Origin: Anticarsia gemmatalis
Lineage: Eukaryota > Arthropoda > Insecta > Lepidoptera > Erebidae
NCBI RefSeq assembly: GCF_050436995.1
Contig: NC_134769.1
Span: 4,278,001 to 4,342,000, forward strand
Direction of reading: 5' to 3'
Length of the DNA stretch: 64,000 nucleotides
Shown here: piece by piece, positions 48,926 through 59,800 of the stretch
How positions within the stretch are numbered: the first letter of the stretch is position 1
Layout of the letters: each line of letters opens with the position of its first letter
The notes under the pieces: generated by a model
Database searches by the model: none
What the model saw: only the letters and a program-made list of their open reading frames with translations
What the model was told of the DNA's origin: nothing
Made by a program: the position numbers and the translations under genes

Positions 48926-49440
48926 GTCATAAACCTGTATTTGATTATTTACATTGGCGTTTCGTCATGTTGTCTCCTTCCCTCATACGACAAATGATAG
49001 AGACAATATCACAAATACATAAAACAAATAACCAAGCCTAATTTCACAATGAAAACTTTCGCAATAAATCCGTATACATTTTCAAATATATCAATATGAA
49101 TCAACAAGCCGTCTTTTCACTCAACATTGAACAGAAAAGGACAGCACTATTATCGAGTGACAAAACAATGCAATATTATGGAGTTAATATGACAACAGTA
49201 GTATAAAACAACTGGATACAACAACAACCAACTATGAATCGTTCGATATCTGTAATAAATCACTCCGGTTAGCTGCCGCACCACTGAAGCGTATGTTATT
49301 TTGTTTACTGTACTTACAATTTAATTATAAACAGACATATTATTATAAACAAGTTTCAAAAGGGCCTATCTCATGTAACAATACATAAGCTATGTGACCT
49401 TTTCAAAATTGCATATTTAATTACAGAAACTTCTAAAATG

Positions 49441-49553
49441 CCCGGTTTCTGAGCACATTTAGCGGTAGTTTATATATTCAATTGTGTTTTTTTATACGAG
49501 TTTAAACGCTATTGAATAGATAAACTACCGCTAAATGTACCTCAGAAACCGGG
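49441..49553. mobile_element. Palindromic MITE, copy 2
   Basis: Starts cccggtttctgagcacattt and ends acctcagaaaccggg. The arms pair through the tagcggtagttta / taaactaccgcta stretch. It is better preserved than the copy at 42523-42634. Confidence 0.85.
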
Positions 49554-50514
49554 GGTAAGTAATTTAGCACATGACCGAAACCCACGTGTGTTTAATACAA
49601 AATATTAGTCATACTGGTAAGTTTTGGTTAGCTATCCGGAACCACGATCATTTCTTATAGATTGGCTACCCAGAAGGTGGTAAATTTCTTAGTAATAGTA
49701 TCTCTGTTCATAGTTTGGGCTTTACACTGTCTGTTTATAATTAAATTCTAAGTACAGTTCTGTGTAAATAATACTATAAGATAAATGGCATAGACAACAG
49801 TCTTCACAACATTCATAACAGTTATCATATTTAGCTATTCACACTCGAACAATGCAATTCGACTAGCCAAATTGATTTCGTTAAAAAAATACTAAATAGT
49901 ACTGAGTGTTAACTATCCTATTCTATTGTTACGTTAATACGTGTTTCCTTCGGGTAAAATGGGTTTTACTTTGGACGTAAAATAACGTACACGTATGCAA
50001 TATACGTGCATGCACAAACAACCGTGCACGCAACTTAGGTTTACCACGTAAAGGTATCACAACGGAAGATATATTTATTCGGGTACTTTGACTACAACAA
50101 ATTTGTTATTCAAATTATGTCTCTTAGTAGTTTAACAACTTGTCCATTTAGAAATTAACTGTTCACATTCTTACCTATAACAAAATTATAGTCATGATTG
50201 TTCTAACTGTTGACTAGTCGAATCGCAGTAACCGAGTAACAATAAACAAGAACAACACAGTAAGGTCGGTACGCTTCAAGTCGCTCTGCTTACTCACACA
50301 AGCGTTACAATTATCTGATATGACACTGTAAATTCGTACAGTTGTATGGAACTGTTCATAGGCTCAGTGCGCGATTAACTGTGACAATGTCCTAGGAATA
50401 AGGTATCAATGTTCGATGTGATTGCGTGAATTTATTGAGTGGAAATCTTTTATATTTTATTGTACTTATATTGAGTTCATTGTACGTAGTTGCTTTTCTA
50501 GGGATTTTATTATA

Positions 50515-50763
50515 CAGGGTTCAATTTAAAACACCTAAACTTTTGCAGAACTAGATACATCATTAGCAAAATTTTATACGATTATTTCATACAAAAATAG
50601 TATGAAAACCCCTTATGATCGCTTGTATGTTCATAAATCTACTCGTATCGAGCATATATTTTTTCATGTATTTAGTTATGCCAGAAACTGTTGAACAAAA
50701 GTTTTTGCTTATGATGTAAGCTACCAGTCATGATAGGCTTTCGGTGTTTAATAAATAACCCTG
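50515..50763. mobile_element. Tc1/mariner-type MITE, 249 bp
   Basis: Ends CAGGGTT and AACCCTG, with TA on both sides (50513-50514 and 50764-50765) as the probable target duplication. The inverted ends are imperfect beyond about 10 bp. No transposase is present. Confidence 0.65.
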
Positions 50764-51361
50764 TATGAACATCAGTATACTATATGGAAAGATGTGTTTT
50801 TTTTTCATAATTCGACAGTTAGACCATGTAATAAAGATTCCAAATGACGATGAAATAATCAAAATAATACGATAGATTGTTTACATTATGATAGTATTCA
50901 GTTTTTAATTTCCACAATTTGATAGTTATATAAATAGTCTGAATAATTTCTCATAATATAACAAGTTTTGAACTGAAACACAAGTCTCCACCGTAACGTT
51001 TGTATTCACAAACATAGGGTGAAAGGTAAGACATTGTCACGTTAAAAGCACAGTATTTGTGACTAAACGAACGCTATAATAAATTAGTTAGTTCGATCTA
51101 AAAACGTATAAACACTTTACACATCTACAACTAATATTTCAATATCTTTAGTTCACAAAAGCTACCATTTCACAGCGTTTTGTGACAAACATAACTTTTA
51201 TATATTTAGTATTCGATGCACACTGAGGCCGCACGTTTGGAGCGGCGGAGAGTTGAGCGAGTAATTGATATTTGTAATGACAAATAAGTCTGATCAATTT
51301 TTATCAGAAGTAAATATGTACATAAATACTATAACAACATGACATGTGATGTTACCTTAGC

Positions 51362-51556
51362 GTGTTTTCAAACAACGGACACTAAGTACAACCAGACCCG
51401 AAACAATTATTTGTGGATCGCAAAAATAATTGTTTCGGGTCTGGTTTCTGTGTGGGAATCGAACCCACGACCTCCCGACACAATGGTAGCGGCGTAGCGA
51501 TCTAAACCACTCTGCCAAGGAGGCAGTCGCGTACTTTGCGGCTTATTTGAAAACAC
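51362..51556 (-). mobile_element. SINE family 3 copy enclosed in inverted repeats
   Basis: Outer ends gtgttttcaaa (51362-51372) and tttgaaaacac (51546-51556) are exact inverses. Inside, on the minus strand, lie a tRNA-like head (ttggcagagtggtttagatc, B-box gtgggttcgattcccac) and a perfect 21-bp stem (51392-51412 with 51424-51444) around an 11-nt loop. Confidence 0.75.
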
Positions 51557-53898
51557 CCTAACAAAGTAGGTATAAAATCAACAAAAGTGGTATAAATCTG
51601 GTTTATTTAGTATCCAGGGGAAAATGAATGCCAATTATTACATAGTTAACTTTCTCACAACGCTCCACAACTCCGAATATACGGCCTAAGGCGCTGTATA
51701 AAATTATATACTATTGTGTATATAAATAGGAAAGTTATGAGTTGTGTTACCTTTAACCGTTATTTATTGTTGACAAAGAACATTAACACAGGTTATATTG
51801 CTAAGCACCTATTATTTTTAAGAGTGGCTGAATCTAGCAGAATAAAGTAACTCATATTGCAATTAGAGCACCGAAAATTAAACTTTACAATGAATAATCT
51901 TTTGAAAAGTTCTTGATCAACAATAGATAACTTGTTTAGAGGAATAACGCAACTCAAAACCTAATATTATTATTAACTATTGCGCGCTTTCGTAATTCTG
52001 CATATTACTTTTCATTAGGGTCGACATTTCATCTACAGAAAACTTTCTTTAGGCAATGATTCTGACCTTAAGACAGACGAATTGACTAAATAAACATCAG
52101 AGAATGAAAGAATCGGTCTTTAGAAAGTATAGTATAGAAATTTCAATGTATAATTCAAGATAGACAATTCACATCCATTGATGGAAAACATCTTAGATGA
52201 TAAATTCTCTACCTATAGCATCACATAACAATTTCTATATAAATACTTTTCTATATGTAAAATGGAGAATTACAAAAGCGCATTGTATATCCTATATCTG
52301 TATGTAACCACGTTAGGAATATGAGTAGTACTTCCAAGGCATGTCAGGTCAATCCTCTAACACATTATTGCACAAACATAATACAAAACAGTGTACACTA
52401 AGCAATAGCCGCGCCCCCACTAAACGAGCAACACCGCGAGGCAATATTTCGGTCCCGCTCATTTCGATCTGAAAGAAAAGAGACCTACATATTGCCGAGG
52501 CTGCTCGCTCAGTCAGGACCCGGCTAATGATAAAATTATCTGAGCATTCTAACATAACTACATATACGTATATAAAATAAATGATACGATAACAAAATGT
52601 AACACATTCAATCGAATAAATCTAACAACAAGAAGCTCAATAAAAGCTAAAGAAAAAATGGCATTTTGTAATCACTTATTGATTTAATATACTACAAAAA
52701 TATTTCTTCTTATCACTATCCGGTCGACTGACAGTCCAATGTGAACTCTATACACTTATAATAAAAGCTATTATCATTCAAATTATTAAGTGCTGCAACT
52801 AAGTGTGGGGGACTATTCGTAGTAAATAAAGCACGTTCTTATAGACACAACATTCAAGCACAGCTCAATGTTTTACAACTAAAATATAACGTAATTATAA
52901 CAATACATTTCATTACTAGTCACTTATATATCCCTCTCTTTCACTCCACAGTTGTTAGAAAGAGATGGCATTATATAAGTAACTTTGTATTGAAACTAGT
53001 AAACTTATATTTAACACAGACTAGGCTGTCAGTCGACCACAAACTGTCTGCGTTCATTAGTGACCCATCACTGAGACAAACGTAGGCTTTTGCTGGGGTT
53101 CCTCGGGCAGCTGCAACATTTCTATACATCGAGAACACCGATAAATTTGTTTAGAATAATCTCTTATACCTGCGCTGATATGAGTTCAATAATCAATAAA
53201 AAATTTCAGTCGATTGTTAAAAAAATTGTTTTGACGTGTTATGTAGCTATTCGAACTGTGATTTTGAGTAATCATTTTTAATTTTTGACACAATATCTTT
53301 GTAAAGTTAATTAAATACGTTTGTTAATATCTGTTAATGGATGTGTGGCCTAATTCTAACTAGTGATAAAATGCCATATGAAAACCTTTACGGTCTATAT
53401 TTTTGTGTTATTTTTAAAGAAAGCAATGAAACTATTGTATTGTTCCCAATAAATATGTTTTAGTTAATTGACAAAATAAAACAAGACGAGTAATATAAAC
53501 TCACATAAAAATAGAATTTAACAGAATAGAAAGTGTTTAACTAAGTCAGAAAATTGTCGCAGAATATCTTTAACACGTATTAATTTAAGATTATTCGAAA
53601 AGATTTCGTATGACATTTTTTACACTTTTGAACATTTGATCCAAAATAACTCGAATTCCCTTTAACATAATTTCCAGACCTCGGAACAAACATATGGGCA
53701 GAAATTGCGTCAAATATTAAAAATATCGTTGAACAAACCAGCCTGAACGACTACACAACACGTCATATAGGAAGCCTCTAAACAAATCTATCAGACGTCA
53801 TACACAATACAACATCATCGTGTGCTATGCACATCGTTTAAAACTCTATAACTATACGTGCAAACACGGAACTACGCTAGCCGTACGATTCACAGAGA

Positions 53899-56800
53899 TC
53901 ATTTCTTCTTGACGGTCGAGCTACTGGCGCAACTACTCGACCGAGTCTGCACACCGTCCTTCTTCAACAAACTCACGCCGAACGCCGGACACTTCTTACG
54001 CAACGCCTTTATCTTGTACAGTTTATTCCCTTGAGAATTATTCGTCTCTTCAAAGTTGTCAGGCGTCACGTCCGCGGTAATCACCGAGTTTGTAATACAG
54101 TCCATCGGTTCGGGACTGTTCGACTTGTCACGTTTCCGTCTGAAACGGAACGGCGTATCTAACGAATCCGCGGATATATTAGTCACGTTTGTATCGCTGG
54201 AAGACAGCTCTTGACTGGATTCCAAACCGGTTTTAGGAAGATTAGATTTCGGAAGCTTTTTACGCGAATTGGAATTAGATCTCACGATTAACTTCTTTCT
54301 AGCGTTTAAGTTTGTGTTAGTCTGTTTGGCAGCAGCTGCTGTTTTTAGGTTAGGTTCTGATGGAAGTCTATTTTTGCCGTTAAGATGGCAGTTTTCAGTC
54401 AAAGCTGAGAGAGTAGAAGTGACGTTATTGAGTGTGGTGACAACAGCGCTGTCATTGTTACCGATTTTGCTGACACTGACAGTTTTTCTGGTGAAAGTTT
54501 TGAGTGGACTGGCACCATGAGTGTAGCCTAATGCTGGCCGGGCGAGGTTGGCACGTTGTCCGTGGAAGCTGTTTTTGCCAGTGAAGGGTTTCACACTACT
54601 CGTGAGTTTGTTGGCTTGTGAGTTGGCACTTCTAGTTGGCGGGAAAGTGGAGGTCTTTGACGCGTAATGAGACTTCAAGGTCGAGTTGATGATGCGCGGT
54701 GGTTGTTTCAAATTAGTGTTGTTGGCGTTGCGTATGTTGTTGGTTGGCATCATGTAGTTCATTTTGGGCGCGAACACTGTCTTTGTCGGCAACATAGGCG
54801 TAGGGGTAGTTTTGTATTTGCCGATGACTGAGGTGACGTTGTTCTCTGAGTCCGTTTCGTTCGCGTTTAGTGCGTTTGCGTTGTCCAGCTGCAAAAAAAG
54901 ATAATGATAGATGTAACCAAATTGTGCACTTTGATTGAGATCCTATTTAGGGTCAATGTTTTTTTTTATAATATATCGGTAGTAATTTTACGTGGCAGTA
55001 TTGATAAGCTAATCGTCAATGAGTGTAACCTTCATATTTTTTAAGCAATTTTTTTGCATTCTGCATATTGATACACTCTGCTAGACGGCGAGGGTAAACC
55101 TTTTACCGACTGCTGCAAAATAGAATCAAATTTCCTTATTCTAACTCATAAGAAAGTAAAAGTAACTTACTTTATTAGTGGCATTCTTGTTAGTATTAAG
55201 TATGGAGTGCAGCGACACAGGCTTGTCGTTGGCGGGCGGTTCAGGCGCGGGCTCCGGCGGCTCGTCCCAGTAGATGCCGCGCGAGAACACCGGCAGAGAC
55301 GTGATGTTGTGGCGCCGACGGTACGACTCGCCCTCCGCTAGCATACGCGGCTGCACACTACGAAATAACATTATATTAGTAAACTTTATGTAAATTAAAG
55401 TACAATGCCATCTATAGGTATACGCCAGAACTAATAACTTATAACGTGTGCTGTGGACGCAATGTACAACGCCATCTATGTGTATACGTCAGAACTAATA
55501 AGTTTCGTGATATGTTCTAATTGGCACAAAAGTTCATTGAATACAAATTTCCGTTTAGAGCGTTAACAAATACCCATTGCCACGGTCATTTTAACTTTCA
55601 CATCTTACTTCAACAAAAATTGGTTGCTATTGATTGGTTAGTAAATCTTAGATTTTTTTATCCCAGAATATTTGGCGTTTGCAGGTCTACTATGAATCAA
55701 CGTGTGTTGAAATTGTTTTCGTTACTTACTTCTCAAGGAACCACTGTTGATGTCCGATGACAGAGCCGGGTCTACATATACGCAGCCACGCGATCGACTC
55801 CCGCGCAGTGAACCCGTGATGTTTCATCAAGTAACATGCTATCAACGTGCCCGTGCGGCCCAGGCCAGCTGAAACATAAGGAAGAAAAACTTACTTGCAT
55901 TGAAAAAACTAAAGTTCTTCAAGTTTTATTAGATCCTCTAATGATTCGGAAAATGTCTTGTATGAAAAATATGTGCCAATACACATTAAGAACAAGAACA
56001 ATTCAATTTAGCGTGGTGGACTCAAGGCCTAACTCCTCCCTCATTCCGGAAGGAGACCTTTGCCCAGCAGTGGGACATTAATGGGTAAAATTTATTTATG
56101 CAGACGGATAAAGAAATGGACTGCGCAAGAGCAGTTTCGAACCGACAAATTCACTCTTATTTGATTACTTCCTTAATCGTAATTAGGTAAAGCGGTACTT
56201 AATACATTTTTATACTGCGGTAATTAGTACTCTTCAAAATTAATTAGCAACACGCCGGTAAAAACAAAAGCATTTGTGCGATCCACAAATAGTTGTTTCG
56301 GGCCTGGTTGGACTTAGAGTCTGTTGTTGTATGTTTGTAAAAGTCCCTGCGACACCAGTGCAATTCTTATTTATTTTTTTTTTTTAATACAATAAAGCAG
56401 CTGGTTGTGTATCCATCTCACCTTTGCAGTGTACAGCGACCGCGCCTTTAGCCGCCTCAGATATCCTTATAAATCTGTTCACGATCAAGTCTGATGGCAC
56501 GGATCCATCCACGAAGAACAGCTCTCGATGTTCAAAGCCATGCGCGGTGAACTGCCTGGCGTCGTAAGACTTCTTGTTCAGCCGTACGATAGTGGTGACT
56601 TTGTGTGTTCGGAAGTATTGGTGGTAGTGCTCTGGGCTGTGGAGGGGATAGCCGCGGTCCAGGCGCGACCGGTGGTGGGGGCCCGAGAACGCTAGCATTT
56701 TCCCAGGAATTATCCAGTTGAGATCGCCGTTTTCTACTTTCTGGAAGGTAAAGTGTTAAGTCAATGTCAATAACGATGTAAAATCGTTTTTCAAATAATT

Positions 56801-59800
56801 TGCTTTCAACCGAATGGCGACCAATAAGAATAATTTTTGACAAAATTTTTGAGTATTTGGATCGTCTCAAACTACATCTGTTATTATAACACAAATATTT
56901 GGAAAACCCAGACAATAGTATCCAGTTTTTAGTATATTCATCAACGGCATAAATAACTAAAGAAAATCAGTCATTCATTCATATCGAATGGTTAGTGGTC
57001 AACCTAGTGTCTAGGTTGTTCAAGCCGCCCGAAGGCCTTTGACGTGGCTTGTCAGATCAAATCTGTTACAGAATTACACTACAAATCTATTGAACTCATT
57101 TTTTTAAGAAAAAAACATGCTTCTTCGATCTTTCTTACCTCATAAAACAAATACTGTTCAGCATCAAAGTGGTCGAAGTCGAAGAACCTGGCGTCATGCG
57201 CCACCTTGATGCCGTGGAGCACATCCAGGAGTGAGATGTCAAAGAGTGGTGGTCCACCAGACGCGTCGCGAAAGTTCAGCAGCGACCAATCAGAGCCGTC
57301 TGTTAGTTGTTTGTACACTGCCGCTGGGCTCGAGTTCAGGTATATTATCTGGAGAAATAAGAAGACGATTTAAAAAAGCCTTTGTTGACTAGGATGATCA
57401 GGTTTTTAATAAATCCTGTAGAATAGTGTTTTATCTATACTTATAATAAATCTGTAGAGAGGTCAATTCTGTACATTGAATTTATTAAAAAAAACCAACG
57501 GGGGATGTTAAGTAACAGATACTATACCTAATCTGCAATTTATACCTTTTTTTCCTTCTGTATGGCGTTTATAGCTGGGTGGATATATTTTTCTTCCGTT
57601 CTTACTGACAGTACGCCACTGAAAATGTAGCTTTACAAAACCCTTGTTCAGCAGAACAAAATGGATTTGATAATATTATTGTCTGTTGTGTATAAGAAAG
57701 TAAACGATTGTTTGTAAACAGAAGTAATTGATACCAAAAAGAAGCACCAAATTCATGTCCATATAATAATTCTGTTTTTATCAAAAGATTCACACTCCAC
57801 TGTCCATTATTTCGTTTCTAATTAACACACCACCAAAAAATCAGTAATAAACTCACTTGTCACCAAAATATAAAATTACGTGCGCAACATAATACCCCGC
57901 CCATTTAAAAACGTGACAGCCCAATTAGGCAAGTTTTAATAGGGAGAAATAATAATCTGTATTTCACGTTAACGACCTCTCAAGCTTTACGTAGTAACGT
58001 AACTGAACTTAGACAAGCTTTTATGCATATATACATCCCGCCTGTAATACCCGAAGGTGTAGGCAGAGGTGTATAAAATACCACGTTTCGCCATTTAAAA
58101 TGTTAGTCTCATATTATATGGGCCTATTGGCATAATAATATACCGGGCACGTTATCAAACTCCGGGCTGCTATTTAATTAAGAAATATCTATACTAATAT
58201 ATAAAGCTGAAGAGTTTGTTTGTTTGTTTGAACGCGCTAAATTCAGGAACTACTGGTCGGATTTGAAAAATAATTTGTTAGATAGATAGCCCATTTATCA
58301 AGGAAGGCTATAAGCTACATATATCATCACGCTACGACCAATAGGAGCAGAGTATCAGCAAAATATGTTACAAAAACGGGGAAAATTATAACCCATTCTC
58401 TTATGTGACGCAAGCGAAGTTGCGCGGGTCAGCTAGTTCTAATATAAATTAGAAACGACCAATATCATTTAGCCCGTCCCGGGAATCAAACCATAGTGAT
58501 GCATGTCCTAGTGTAAAAAAGGCAGTTTTTATAGCAGTATACGAGCTTATATGATAATCTTTATTTGTATAGAATAAACCTACGATCGTAAAACTTTTAT
58601 GCTCACAACAGTGTAAACGGAATTGCTTTATTAGGCTATAGTGAAACTAAGTAATTACTTCAAAACGTTGGTAAGGAAGGTAATCGTAATTAGTTACTGT
58701 TTTTCTAGTATTTAAGTGAAACGTTACTAAGTAGAGAGAAACTTGATATTTCTTAATTGTCTTTAAAATCAATCTGCTAATCATACTCGTATATCATATG
58801 GTAGCATAATTTTCAACTCGAGTAAATAGGGTATTTGACTGGATTATAGAAAAATTATTAAACGTGTACTCGTAAAAGACTTTTTTACGAATACAAAATA
58901 AAATGTAACTTTTTCGTTAATAATGATGAAATTAAAATTATTACAGACTAGCTGACCCGCGCAACTTCGCTTGCGTCACATAAGAGAATCATAATTTTCC
59001 CCGTTTTTGTAACATTTTTCACTGGTACTCTGCTCTTATTGGTCGTAGCGTGATGATATATAGCCTATAGCCTTCCTCGATAAATGGGCTATCTAACACT
59101 GAAAGAATTTTTCAAATCGGACCAGTAGTTCCCGAGATTAGCGCGTTCAAACAAACAAACAAACTGTTCAGCTTTATAATATTAGTATAGATTGAAATAG
59201 CTACTATCTATAAGTTTTGATCAGAGTTCAACAAAAATACGAAACTGTGACGTTAATCACTGTAACTGGATCTAAAAATACAGATTTATGTACGAGCTAT
59301 CACAATTTAATAATAAGAGCTATGACAAAGGGAAGGGCTGGTTGAAAAAGAAATCTAAAAGTCTTTTTTATTACTCGCACCACTTTATCATATTTCAAAG
59401 AGTTTAATTTTAACTCAACGCCGACGCGACGACGTTCTACTTTGCAATATCATTCTTATAAAAGTCAAATTAAATTGCTGGATGTAATTTTATCCGCTAT
59501 CAATCTAAGTATAAGAAAAATAATTTGGTCAACACCTACGGTCTTTAAAGAGTCAAATACTCAGGTGAAACTTAAGGTCCTTTTCCCTATCCATTTGAAC
59601 TCATCCCGAACGAAACACACCAATGTTACATTGAAACCTTCCTACCACTATGCGGTCACCCATCTATGGAATGACCGCACCTAGGTTTGCTTAACCCAAA
59701 GATCGTTTACCGACCGGTGAGCGCAACTGGCTACGGGCGCCTCCTAGTAAAACTTGAAACACAGTACAAAAAGTACGCAAGCCGCGATTAGTTCGTGTAA

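Larger units (their letters stand above)
47930..53898 (-). other. Non-coding region between fibulin and Cdc14; probable long Cdc14 3' UTR
   Basis: About 6 kb of AT-rich DNA downstream of the Cdc14 stop. It holds two SINE family 3 copies (48770-48925, 51362-51556), a palindromic MITE (49441-49553), a Tc1/mariner-type MITE (50515-50763) and a small GC-richer patch (about 52400-52510). No coding exon was recognised on either strand. Confidence 0.55.

Noticed and set aside
54269..54520. 83-codon plus-strand ORF
   Set aside because: Antisense shadow of the Cdc14 last exon.
59442..59684. 80-codon ORF in the Cdc14 intron
   Set aside because: No domain or splice support. It could be a decayed transposon fragment but nothing diagnostic is visible.
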